From Cheilinus undulatus (taxonomy: Eukaryota; Chordata; Actinopteri; Labriformes; Labridae), in NCBI RefSeq assembly GCF_018320785.1, contig NC_054866.1:15237885-15301884 (forward strand): 64,000 nucleotides of DNA, in the 5' to 3' direction. Made by a program: the position numbers and the translations under genes. This document shows, in pieces, positions 1-12,900 of the stretch (position 1 is the first letter of the stretch; each line of letters starts with the position of its first letter). Under the pieces are notes generated by a model. That model made no database searches. It saw only the letters and a list, made by a program, of their open reading frames with translations, and was not told the DNA's origin.

Positions 1-845
1 ATCTTTAGGTGTTTTCACCTCCAGCTCTCATCAGATGGTTAAAATTGCTCATTTCACCATTAAAAAATCTTTACACTGAACATTTAATCCTGCTCTGAAC
101 ACAGGCTGTCCTGTGACATGAGACCGTGTGAGTGAGGGCCAAAGGGGGGACAGGGGAGGGGGTGAAATGGGCTGAACACTCTGCAGGGGCTGATTTTAAA
201 AAACAATGTAGGGGTGCCATTGAGCCAATAGGCCACGCCCACCCCCCCAAAATCATGTAAGAATGCCAGTGACAATTTTTGTGCCAGGTTTCCAAGCTCA
301 ACAAGTGTTTTAAAAACGAATTCCTGGTTAATGGCGACAACACATTGGCGCCAGCTATGGTGATCTGCCTTAAACACAGCTGGCTAACTGCATCAGAGGC
401 AGATCTTTAAGCTTGACAGAGATGATTACCCTGATGTGTTGACACAAATTGAATTAAAACAATGTGGAATATCTTCAGCTTTTTTGGATTTAGTTAATTA
501 TGCAAAAACACCACTTCATGCTGCGGGTGGTAGGTGCTATGTTTTACAGAGAAATGTTCCAGGTGATTAAAAGTAATTATTAGGGTTTCTTTGCCTCAGG
601 TAATTGGGCTGGTAGTGTCTTGCGGTGGTTGTTAACATAAGAGACCACTGCTCTAACCTTTTGATTTCTTCTTGTCATCATGGCTAGCAGAAGAATCTGT
701 TTTCTTTTTAGAAGTTAATGTGTCACTTGTGTAATTGCAGTCGTGTATTGCTGTTTTTGCCTGTTAGCCATTTAAATAAAAAAAAAAAATTAAGCATTTA
801 AAAGTACTGCATATTAATAGGAATGTGTGTTGCATGTCAATTTAC
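1..845. other. Left edge, probable intron of the Ser/Asp-Lys gene
   Basis: No confident exon. A weak relic-like segment near 658-697 resembles the cassette theme (see findings). An A-rich tract lies at 778-789. The rest shows no recognisable feature. Confidence 0.4.
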
Positions 846-950
846 CTTCTTCTTTTTCTTCTTTTTCTTATCCTTCTTTTTTTTCTTTTTCTTCTTATCA
901 TCATCACTTGAAGAGTCACTGGAGGAGTCAGAAGAAGAAGAAGAGGAATC
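846..950 (-). CDS. Ser/Asp-Lys gene: cassette exon 19, leftmost seen
   Basis: 105 nt, phase 0-0, 35 codons: [18 protein letters not shown], then Lys runs separated by one Asp. It ends with a GTAAAT donor, so the message continues to a further exon left of here or outside the window. Confidence 0.8.
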
Positions 951-3900
951 CTAAACAGAGAAACATTTTTTAGTATCTGAAAATGTCTTATGGAAACAAT
1001 AGCTGTAATTTTTTTTGTTTTTGTTTTTTTTAGTTTTTTTGTCTTGCTGTTTTTAACTTTTTTTTTTTAACTTTCTGACCTTTTTTAAACTTCGTTGTAC
1101 ATAACTTCCTTATTTTGGAAAGACAGTCTGCTGCAGACCGTAGATCTCTAACCGTTAATGTGAAATGCTGTTTATGCTAGAAAAGAAGTGCTGTAACTTG
1201 TGCTTTTTTTTTCAAAGTCTGGCAGTTACATTCAACAAATAACCACACTGCAAACACTACAGAGAAATAAACATTTCATATGTATAAACAGAGAAAAAGG
1301 TCAGAGGTCTAATCCAGGGATAAATAATGTTTTAGAAGTATACACACAAACCAAGCTTGCTTTAGCCGTCAGCTTAAGTTAAAGCTAACATAGCTAAATA
1401 CAATGCCTGGCCAAAAAAAAGTCACCACCTGGATTTAACTAAGCAAATAGGTACGAGCCTCCTATTGGATAATTACTGCATGGGCAATTATCTTTCAGCT
1501 GGCAACAAGTTATTTAACCCCAGCTGTTGCAATGAGTAACTTCTCATTTCTTAAACAACCATGTTGAAAGACACATCCTGTGGTCGTGGAAAAGATGTTA
1601 GTCTGTTTCAGAAGGGTCAAATCATTGGCATGCATCAAGCAGAGAAAACATCTAAGGAGATTGCAGAAACTACTAAAATTGGGTTAAGAACTGTCCAACG
1701 CATTATTAAAAACTGGAAGTATAGTGGGGAACCATCGTCTCCCAGGAAGAAATGTGGTCAGAAAACAATCCTGAATGATCGTGATCGGCGATCACTTAAG
1801 CGTTTGGCCAAATCAAATCAAAGAAAAACAACAGTAGAACTCAGGGGTATGTTTAATAGTAAAAGTAAGAGCATTTCCACACGCACAATGTGAAGGGAAC
1901 TCAAGAGATTGGGACTGAACAGCTGTGTAGCCTTAAGAAAACCATTAATCAGTAAGGCTAACCAGAAAAAAAGGCTTCAGTTTGCTAGGGAGCATAAAGA
2001 TTGGACTCTGGAGGAATGGAAGAAGGTCATGTGTTCTGATGAGTCCAGATTTACCCTGTTCCAGAGTGATGGGTGCATCAGGGTAAGAAGAGAGGCAGGT
2101 GAAGTGATACACCCATCATGCCTAGTGCCTACTGTACAAGGCTGTGGGGGCAGTGCTATGATCTGGGGTTGCTGCAGTTGGTCAGGTCTAGGTTCAGCAA
2201 CATTATGTGCCCAAAGAATGAGGTCAGCTGACTACCTGAATATACTGAATGACCAGGATATTCCATCAATGGAGTTTTTCTTCACTAATGGCACGGGCAT
2301 ATTCCAAGATGACAATGCCAAGATTCATCGGGCTCAAACTGTGAAAGAGTGGTTCAGGGAGCATGAGACATCATTTTCACACATGGACTGGCCACCACAG
2401 AGTCCAGACCTTAACCCCATAGAGAATCTTTGGGATGTGCTGGAGAAGGCATGCCAAGATCATCAATACAAGATATTGGTGAAAAATTAATGCAACACTG
2501 GATGGAAATAAATCTTGTGACATTGCAGAAGCTTATCGAAACAATGCCACAGTGAATGCGTGCTGTAATCAAAGCTAAAGGCGGTCCAACAAAATATTAG
2601 AGTGAGTGACCTTTTTTTGGTGGCGACTTTTTTTGGCCAGGCAGTGTAGTTAACATTAATGCTTTAGCCAATGCAGCTAAGTAAGCTTTAGCCACAAGAT
2701 CTAAAGCTAGCATTAGGCGCATTAATATGTGCTAATGCAGTTTACATGGCTACCATTAGCTTTGTAGCTTTGTTAGTATTGATATCCATGAGCTTTGTTA
2801 GTTCTAACTTTGGCTACGTTAGCTAAGTAACTCCATTATATACATAGCTTACACAGTAAAAAGCGCTATCTAAGTTACGTCAGAGTTTTTTCTTCTTCTT
2901 ACAGTCTAGGGTTAGAATGTTTTCATGTAAGACAAGGTTTTTCCCTGTAAGAAGACTTTATTAAGTGTTTTGTAATTGGGTTTTGATGGCCAAGTTTGTA
3001 ACTTTTGGTATCCTAACCCTCGCCTTAACCCTTAACCTGACCTTACCAAAAGTTTAATTTTATTTTATTTTGAAAGTTTAGCATGTATTTCCGATCTGAC
3101 AGATACAGTGTCCTAGGGTTATGGTCTGCAAGAGGGGCTGTCTGAGATCCACGGTCTGTAGCCAAACAATTAAAACTTTTAATCAGATCAATCACAGGGT
3201 TGCTGTGGATTAATTTTGATTAATCATGATTAAATATCATTCATTTTTAATCTTTATTAATCACGTTTCATTTTGCATAAGCAAACAGACTCAATCTCCA
3301 ACAAACATATGCTTCGCATTAATGTGGTGCTTCGGTGAAAAGAAAACTCCTTCCTGCAGAATGTGCACAATACTTTATGTCGGTCGATTGTTCTGTCTTT
3401 TTTTTTTTTTGTACTCAAATTTCCCATCGAGAGGGCCAACGTGCTGTTTAGCGTCTTCCATATCGAGTTGGTTGGTCACTACTAGATCAACGGCCCATTT
3501 GCGCATTTGCGGCGGCATGCTCGACGGTAACCCTACTTGGACAAACTGCCCGAAATATGTTGCCAGAAACGTTTCAGGGATTTTGAGTCATTCTGCGCTG
3601 TAGATGGGTTAATTGCGTTAAAATTTTGAATCAGATTAATCATGATGATGGATTAATCCGCATTAACGTGTCAATTTTGACAGCCCTAGTTAAAACATAA
3701 CAGGATAAGGCAGCCTAACCTTCTTCTTCTTCTTCTTCTTTTTCTTCTTCTTATCATCATCACTTGAAGAATCACTGGAGGAGTCAGAGGAGGAAGAATC
3801 CTACACAGAAAAAGTGAATCTCTTGTTTAAAAAAGTTGGAAATGTATGCACATTTTTTAAATCAAGTTTTTAGGAGTTCAGGCTTCTGGTCACTGATTTA

Positions 3901-6900
3901 GCCTTTTTTCAACATTTTAGACAATGCTTTTTAAATGTCAAAAGTCTAAAGGTTGAGATGCTGTTACCTTTTTCTTCTTATCCTTCTTCTTCTTCTTTTT
4001 CTTATCTTTCTTTTTCTTCTTTTTCTAAAGACAGTAACAAGATTAGCTATGAAACAATTACTTTAACTAAATCTTTTGTTACTGTAGTAGAGTGGTCTTA
4101 CCTTGTCATCGTCACTATCAGAAGAAGAGGAGGACGAGTCAGAATCAGAGCTATCATCAGAAGAGCTGTCCTTCTGAAATGAATAACAGCCAGTGAGCTG
4201 ATGACATATTTTAACATCACTCAATTCAGAATGTTTAACTAAATGTCCCAGTGAGCACAGCAGAGGGACTAGTTTTCATTGAGTCAAGCGTCTATGAAAA
4301 TAAGGAGTGCGCTGAACCTACTACATCAAAACACAGCCAAATGAGAAGACTTTTCACATGCTGTACCTTCTTCTTCTTCTTCTTCTTCTTCTTCTTCTTG
4401 TCTTTCTTCTTTTTCTTGTCATCGTCACTGTCAGAAGAAGAGGATGAAGAGGAAGAAGAGCTGGAATCCTTTTGAGAGTGAAGAGAAGGAAATGAGAATA
4501 TCATAATAACAAATGAATAGCTGTAACTGTAAATTCCTAACATTAGTATTGTCAAGACCCATACCTTCTTCTTTTTTTTCTTTTTCTTCTTGTCATCTTC
4601 ACTGTCTGATGAGGAGCTATCAGATGATGAAGAGGAGGAGGAGCTCGAGCCATCCTGAAAAAACAGGAACATTAACATAAAAACTGATATGCACAAACAC
4701 TGTTATCAATAAATGCAGAACATGCACACAGTGATTGACTGATTGAAATGTAATTTGACTGAGAGTCAGGATCCTTGTTAACGCTTTGCTTTTTCTGTTC
4801 CCTTCCTGTCATTCAGAGTTATAATTTCTCTAAAACATGTGCACAGACTGATTACCTTTTTCTTTTTTTTTAACTTCTTCTTTTTATCCGTGTCCTTCCC
4901 TCCTTCTCCCTCGTCGTCACTAAGGTGGCCCTCCTCACCATTATCAGGACATGACTCCAATCCCCCTGCTGGACAAGAAACATTATTACAACAAAAAATT
5001 AAAATCACTCTCAGGAACAGATGCTGGTTTGTGGATAAACCACAGCAACTCACGTACCAGCTGATGTTGAGGACACTTTCTTTTCTTGTGATGCTTTCTC
5101 TTTCTTGGCCTGTCATTGAAAAAAAACAATAACACTGAAAACAGTAGGTGTCTTTATGCTGTATAAGCAACTTGTATAAAATCAGCAAAAATATTTCACC
5201 TTATCAGCACCTTCACCTTCCTTTTTATCTCCATCAGGTCCTGAAATCTCACCGCCTGCAAAACAAACCAATGCACACATTTAAAGTACCAATAAAATGG
5301 TACATGTAAATTATATATTGTTGTGAGAATGGTGGTTTAGCTAAAAGGAGCTAAAATAAAAAAAGTAAAGCATTTTGTAATATGTTGTTTGCATGTGGCA
5401 TAAAAAGAGATATAACTTATCTTTTAAGTGTTCTGAGACGTAAATGGTTTTGTGTATGAAATTAATGTACAGGCTACAACAGTGACAATTCTGGATCTCT
5501 TTCTGGAGACTTTGATTTGAGACTGAAGACTTTTTAGGTTTCAATTAGCCTTTATCAGATTTTGTTTCAATATTTTTTTCTTTTTTGTTATAAATACTTT
5601 TTGCCTGCACTTGGGTCCTCTTTTTGTTTAACATTTGTTTTTCTGACTGGAAGAAGAACAAGGCAGCCACGCGACAACACTTCCCACACTACACTATCAA
5701 CAGTGGCAGCCTACATGTGGCATGATCCAGGTTTTGATTTGTTATATTTCCGAGTTTCTCCAGTGTTTTCCTGTGTTTAATCTGCTTATTTTGTGTTTCT
5801 AGTTTTATTTGTTTTTAGGTTTTGTGTGTTATTGCCCCAGTTACTTCTAGTGTTTTCTGTTGTATAGCCTCCTGTTTTCCTTAGAGCTTTCCTAGGTTGT
5901 ACTTTTGGTATTTGTATAAGATATGTGTTTCTCCCTGTCCTTTGTCAGTTCGTTCTTTGTCTTCCCCTGGTTGCTCCTCGTGTTACTCCTTGAGCTTTTC
6001 CTCGTGCCTCCTGTGTTATTTGCCTTCAGTGGATTTTGCTTTTGAGTTTTGGTTTCCCTGGATTTATTTTAACTAAGTTCTTTTGTTTGTTTAATTAAAT
6101 CTTTTGAGTTATCATGCATTTGGGTCCTCCCTTTGAGTTTTTTGCAACCTGACAACATGTGAATAAATTTTCAAATTTTTCCTGAACTGAAGTGTGTTTC
6201 TTTGTACAAAGCACATAAATAACATTAATATTAATCTAACACGGCCAATATGTCTTAATATGTAAGGTTTCTTTTGATGTCTCCTCTTATTATTGATATT
6301 CAGTAATGTGCAGAATTTTAAGGCTTGTTTTGGCAAAAATTTGAGGCTGAAGTAAGGAATAGATATGGTGAGCACTTTTGTCCACTTCCCAAACTTTTTG
6401 ACCTGTGACCCCCAAAGTAACAGCTCCAGAGACTGGGAAACGTTCCACAAACCATCATGTACAAATTAATATTTTAGGGAGTACAATTTACCCCTTGCAA
6501 TAATTTCAAATATCTTTTTGTATTTTTGGCAAGCCTCTTGCGACCCCTTCTTTGTGTCTCCCGCTGAGCTGCTGACTTACAGTAGAGGGCACTAGTCATA
6601 TCAATGAAGGCATCCAAGAGCCTTCCAGGTAGAATGAAATCTAAAACTGGAAATAAGTTGGTCCATGTCCCTCCTCTTAGGACACAAATAACATAATGAT
6701 GGTATGATGATGATTATTTACAGCACAGTAGGATACATGATGCTCTTCAAGAGGGCAGTCAAACATAATTTCTTGCTCTAATGTTTTGATGCTGATCTCT
6801 GTTCAGAAAAGTCAACATTTATATGTTTACCTTGCTGCAACAACAACAACCTCTTGGCTTAAAGAGCTAGGTTCTTGCCAGGCCATTTTAGAAGCAGGGA

Positions 6901-9900
6901 TTTGATTAATGATATTTTCATTCATAGGAGCCCTGAGGGACCATGCCCCGTGCTGCTTTTGTCAACTTTCAGAGGCACTCTGACTGCCAAGGAGCGGTCT
7001 TTATGTATCTACTTAGTGATTGAAGGTTTAGTTTTCCATCATTTTCCAATTTCAATGTCTTTGTTTTTATTTGGTTATTTTCTGCCTATTTGTTGTTTAA
7101 GAATTGTCTTTTCACTAAAAAGAGGAAACACTCACCAGCTTCGGACAAGGTACTGGGATCCTTAAGTGCATCCTTTTCCTCATCCTGTAAAAAAGGAAGA
7201 AATACCATCAAGCAGCACTTTTAATATTCACCATACTGTAAATACTAAGTCCCTGGCACATGTGCTTTTGAGATTAACACAGTACATGCTACACATCAAA
7301 CCCACTTCTTTATTTACAGTTCATTAAAAGATCAGCGTCTTCAGAGCAGTTTTGTCTCAGCAGGGGATAACGTGAACACACAAGACTCAAAGTTATGAAG
7401 GCGAAGTGATGGGGCTGTGTTGCACCTACATGTGTTTTCACATACCATTAATGTACAGGCCTAGACAGGCAAGAGAGCTACAACTCATTTTCTCTGAAGG
7501 AATGTGCACCATCGTAGGATCTTTTCTAACCCTTCACAAATAATGTAAAACAACTAAGCTTCAAAAACCATACAGGAAGTATGACCTTTTTCTTATCCTT
7601 CTTCTTCTTCTTTTTCTTGTCCTTCTTTTTCTTCTTCTTCTTCTTCTTATCATCATCACTTTCAGATGAAGAAGATGATGATGAAGAGCTGGAATCCTGT
7701 GAAAATGGAAATGCAGTTTCAGTCTTAAATCATACAACAAGAATCAATTTGTCTTTCGTTAAAAAAATGGTGGATATGTGATCTGTAAATCATGTGTTAG
7801 TCTGCTACATGCTTCCGATTCTAAATTAAACAGTAAATAAAAGCTGCTTCATGTATAAAAAGCTTTATAGAGGAGGACAGAAATACTAAAAACAACAATG
7901 CTTAACCTTCTTTTTGTCTTTCTTTTTCTTCTTCTTCTTGTCTTTCTTCTTTTTCTTTTTCTTTTTGTCATCATCACTGTCAGAAGAAGAGGAACTGTCT
8001 GAAGAAGAGGAGCTGGAGTCCTGACAAGGAAAGACAAACTATTTTATTCATTTATATTAGGGATGTCAGAATGAATGCACTAATCACAATTAGTTAAGGT
8101 GCACTAAAATAGATTTAAATTAATTTTTCAAATCCAGATTAATCACATGCTTTTTGGTCCCTTTAGGTGCACTTTGGTTAACTACTGCAGCACCTCCATA
8201 AATGATATAAGATATGGCTGGCACCTTCAATTTGTTGGTCGATGAGCTCTCATCTAACCAAGATCAAGTTGGTTAGACAGTCGAACGTATGTGTATGTGA
8301 GAATGAAACAGCGGGCGCTGAGTGCAACAGAGATGTGCATTAGGAGACTAAGCGGAGTAATGCAGCACTGGATAATCCAGGCAGATAGAGGCACACAAAA
8401 AAACTTAAAATAAACCCATTTTCACCTAGACATAAAGATGTAGGATGTTTGTATTATCATTATTATTATTATTGATGTAAGTGACTCTGCTGCTTTCCAT
8501 TAAAGCATCAACCCCCATGGCCCATTTAATTCAGCGGTCAGCAAATACATTGTGTTTAGCATGTCAGCATTAGTGTTGGTTACCGACAGAGAGCAGAGGA
8601 GAGAAAAGACCTCCTTTGTCTAAGACTCCTGGTCATTAGGCACTGACCTGTGGACTCTTTTCTCAGAAAATAAACGCTGCATGCTGTCTGATATATGCTT
8701 GTAAATTACACAACACAGGCAGAAACAAGTGAATATAATAGGTAGGTGCACACTGAACCTCTCTGAGTCAGTTATTTTTTTTGTACAACATTATGAGGTT
8801 AAGGATAATCAATAATGCTTCAAAAAGCTTATGTTAATTTTTGAGATCATTTACACCAGGGGTTTCTAAACTTTTCAGCCAGTGACTCCCAAAATAACAG
8901 AGACTGAGAGAGAGACTGGGGATCCTCACACATTACTTACATCTGAGCACAAATCTCACTTAAAAACTATGGTTTAATTTTAAATTGTTCTCATTATATG
9001 GATATTTTACACAATGGATAAAATATAATACTTCAAATGTTTTTTTTTTTTAAAGAAAACTTTTGCAACCTTTCTGAATGTCTCATGACCCCTGCAGGGG
9101 TCCCAACACCTCTTCTTAAACCACTTATTTATACTACCAGACAGTTGCAGTGAAGAACCCATCATGGATTAAACTGAATTTGAGATAAAGTGAAGGTTTA
9201 GTTGCAGTTGACCAATTTTTTCCTCGATTGTCTACATGCCTAGAATTAGTCCATCACTGCAGCTTCAAGTATCATTTTACATTAAAAATTTCACAGGCAG
9301 CTCAGTGGATGAATCAAAAGTAAGTTGCAACTTCTGACACCAAAAAATGAACCTTTTCACTATTACCTTATTTTCAAAATAAAAGCAGGTCTATATCCAA
9401 AGTGGGTGTGAAATTACCCTTAGTTTACCCTTAGTCTACCCTGCATTCAGAGCAGACATGCATTAGTTGCTGCCATGTGATTGGCTGGAGAGGATATTGA
9501 TCTGTGTTAGCACAGGGGTAAAACAGAAAAGGCTTAATGCCTACAACAGCCAGTGTATTCTATCATAAAGAAACCCTTTCTTTAAATCACACCTTTTTCT
9601 TCTTCTTCTTCTTCTTCTTCTTCTTCTTTTTCTTCTTCTCATCCTCACTGTCAGACGAACTGTCAGATGAGGAGGAGTCCTAAGACAAGGAAACAACAGC
9701 AGAAAATTCTAAAACTGCCTTTTTTTGTCTACTGACTGTTCTTAAAACTGTCTAAATCAGTCGTTCTTAACTGGTCAAGCCAGTTATATGAGATGTAAAA
9801 ATCCTTGCAAACACCTGTATTATAGTTTCTGCCCATTAAAGGGAAGTTCTGCCACTTTGACTTTCCTGAATGTTGTTTAGTGCTGAGCTCACGGTGGACT

Positions 9901-12900
9901 AAAGTTGGGTCAAGATCCTGTGATTATCATCACTGCTGTGGTTATCTTGAGTGTGATGTATTTAGAACATCACTCCCTCTCATGTGATAATGCTTTAAAA
10001 TATTTCCTGTCAAATGCCTGAGGTTATCAGCCTTTTGTCAGCTGATGTGAACAACAAATTTTCAACCCAAAGGAAACTACTTCAGGACAAGTTACAAGTA
10101 TGTAACTGTTGGTGAAATTATCCTATCAGTGGTTACACACTCATCACCTTAGTATGTAAAGAATATCAGTCAGAAGAAGCACATCTTGCCACAATGTTTT
10201 TTTGTTTTTTTTCTAAGTCTGTAGTGGTGACCATCTAAAAACTGCTGAACTCATTTTTGGGGTTTAGACCCACCAAATGAGAACCACTGGTCGCAAGCCT
10301 TCAAGAGGTTTTAAATTAGCAACCTTCAATGTACAAAAATGGCTAACCTTCTTCTTCTTCTTCTTCTTCTTCTTCTCCTTCTTTTTCTTCTTCTTTTTGT
10401 CTTTCTTCTTGTCGTTTTCATCATCTGATGAGTCAGAATCCTGCAGCAAGAAACAGGAAAAGCCTGTAATGAGGATCTTATGGTTAATGAAAGTTTTCAA
10501 AGGGATTTTCTTCTATTGCCCTGTTACCTGTTTCAACTTAAGAGTTTCTGCTGACTGCTGGTCCATTTCACCATCAGGACCTAAAACACACAAAATACAT
10601 TAGAAATAAAAAAAGTCTTTAACCAGTATAATCCAGTAAGAGAAGTCTAAAAGCTGGTTAGATATCAGTACTGCTTTGAATTTCATAGTTGAAACTTTTG
10701 TTCAGTATAGTTTTGCCCAATTTATCCCCCCAAAAAGCAACTATTTTAAACTGGAACTTTGCAGGAATAAAAGAAAATATCTAAACTATCCAATGTGTGG
10801 TGGCCATATCATCTGCTGCCACCTTGTGTTAGTATTTCTTTTGATTTAATTTGACAAATCTTAGTCACTTTTTGTTCCCCTTTAAACAATCACATCACAC
10901 TTTTACATTTGTTAAAATATACTTCACTTTATTGCAGTTGACAGTTGGTGGCAGTGGTGGGATCAGCCAAAAAGGACATTGGTGACTTTCCCCCTTTTTT
11001 GTTGCTTGAGAAATGCCAGGAGGCAGAGGAAGGGGGAGAGGGGGAATCCTCAAGTTAGGCCAGACAGACAAAGAGGGCCAAACAGACAATGAAGATGAGC
11101 CTTGTGGAGCCTACATGAGAGCCTACAATCTCAGACCTGGCAAACATCCTACAGACCCATATTGGACAGCAGAAAGCTCGAGAGGATCACTGAGAGAAAG
11201 AGGTGGCACGACAGGACCAAAGATTTAAGGCCCTTCAACAGCAGTTCAGCCTTCTTCAGCTGGAGGTTAAAGCACATGGCTCTGCCAGGTTGAGGCCTGC
11301 ACCACTGGAGAGGCCTCAAGAGGACATGCGCTTGGATGGCTCTGAAGCAGCATCTCCACAAACAGGTGACCTCTCTCATGAGCATTTTCGCTACTTTAAA
11401 GAGCCTAAATTACAAAAACTAACTGAAGCCGTCAAAGAAATGCAAATCACGCAAACAGCGGAAGCAAGAGAAGTTTCAGCACACAATTGTGTCTTCCCCT
11501 TCACCCTTACAACCTGAGGTACCACTAGGATTCCAGATTCCTGGTAATATTGTTGAGCTGCAGCAGCAGGATGACAGTTTATGTGAGTATCTCAAGAAAG
11601 CAAAAGACAATGAAATGCAAAATGAAGACGGGTACTGCTTACATGATGGCATTCTTTACAGACAGCAAGAGTCAGTGAAACAGCTAGTAGTCCAAAGAGA
11701 GGTCAGACAAACTGTCCTGAGCTTGGGCCACTCTATTCACTGCACTGTAAAAAATGTCCGTAGAAAATACGGCAAAAGACTGTCAAATAGCAACAGTAAA
11801 AGACCGTAAAACAAATAAACATATATTACTGTATAAAATACACAGAATTGCTGTAAATCAAGCAACGGTATGAAACATAAATTTTTACAATTAAAGTACG
11901 TAATAATTACAAAATTGTACCGTTTAAACGAAAGAAGATTGGGAAAATAAAGGAAAAATACTGTAATCTTCAAGACGGGCAATTACTCTAAAAATTACAG
12001 TAGTATTTTGTTAAAATTACAGACTTTTCTCTCATGTACATTTAAATTCACAGTAAAAATCTGTGAAAAAAATTGCAATCACATACCGTAATTTTAGCAG
12101 GGACAAGAGGTTAAAAATACTGCATGATCAGGAAAGTTCTGTAGAAAATACAGTAAAAACCTGTCAACCTGCAAAACCTGTGAACAAGCACCAATTTGTT
12201 GTTATGTCCACATTTGTTTCTCAGTGCTACACCACATGATGCTGCCTTGTGAAATAAACGGACAGTTACAGTTAATATGAAAACCTTATTGAAACCAAGA
12301 ATGGTACCAAAAATCATTTTGTTTGTTCTTAATTCGATGGATGAAAGTGGTCAATTATTTTAGTTTAACTGATTTATTGGAAAAGAATGATGTTAATTGC
12401 TCTCACAAAGAATGCCATTGCATTTGTAAAGCCATTCCACTTCCTTTAATGCATCTAACACAAAATACATTGATGTACTTTAATGTTTCAGTCAATCTTC
12501 CAGAACTGAAATTGGATGACACATATTACCGATAGGAAATATAACAAGGTAATTGGAAAGAACTATTTTATATATACATAAAGAGAGAGAGAGAGAGATA
12601 CATACTGTATATATAATATGTATATAATACAGTTGAATATATAGTATATACATTATATAAATACAATAGTTATTTTTACTGGTTAAACAACTTAAACATG
12701 AATGCAAATAGAATGACAAGAAACCCTCCATAATCAGTTTTAAAAATGAATGGGAACTGTACATATAGTCTATCAAATTGATTTCTAAGGGAAAAAAAAT
12801 TCTTAAAAAAAAACAATATGAAACCATGGTTTAGTTTCTGAAATTTTAATTTACTTCTCATACCTTATGTAATTTAATCTAAACTTCTTTTTACCTGTAT

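Larger units (their letters stand above)
1121..3165. mobile_element. Inverted-repeat DNA element, family GGCTGCAGACC, copy 1 (with insertions)
   Basis: The left end near 1129-1147 (CTGCTGCAGACCGTAGATCTC) and right end 3140-3163 (TCTGAGATCCACGGTCTGTAGCC) are inverted repeats. Its interior matches a second copy at 26711-29038 along its length, including a TAGCTA-rich segment. It is split by the Tc1-like element at 1401-2646. No transposase of its own is seen, so it is a non-autonomous element of unknown superfamily. Confidence 0.6.

Noticed and set aside
2990..3045. CTAACCCT-like words as telomeric repeat (also 28900-28920)
   Set aside because: Only a few imperfect units inside the GGCTGCAGACC repeat; no array.
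3226..3603. 125-residue plus ORF
   Set aside because: Lies within the hAT-type repeat; no domain motif and low-complexity Phe run.
4251..4475. Plus-strand ORFs rich in Phe, Leu and Ser opposite the Lys exons (also 4839-5132, 7581-7781, 10277-10603)
   Set aside because: They are antisense shadows of CTT-rich tracts; the minus strand has consistent splice sites and continuous frame.
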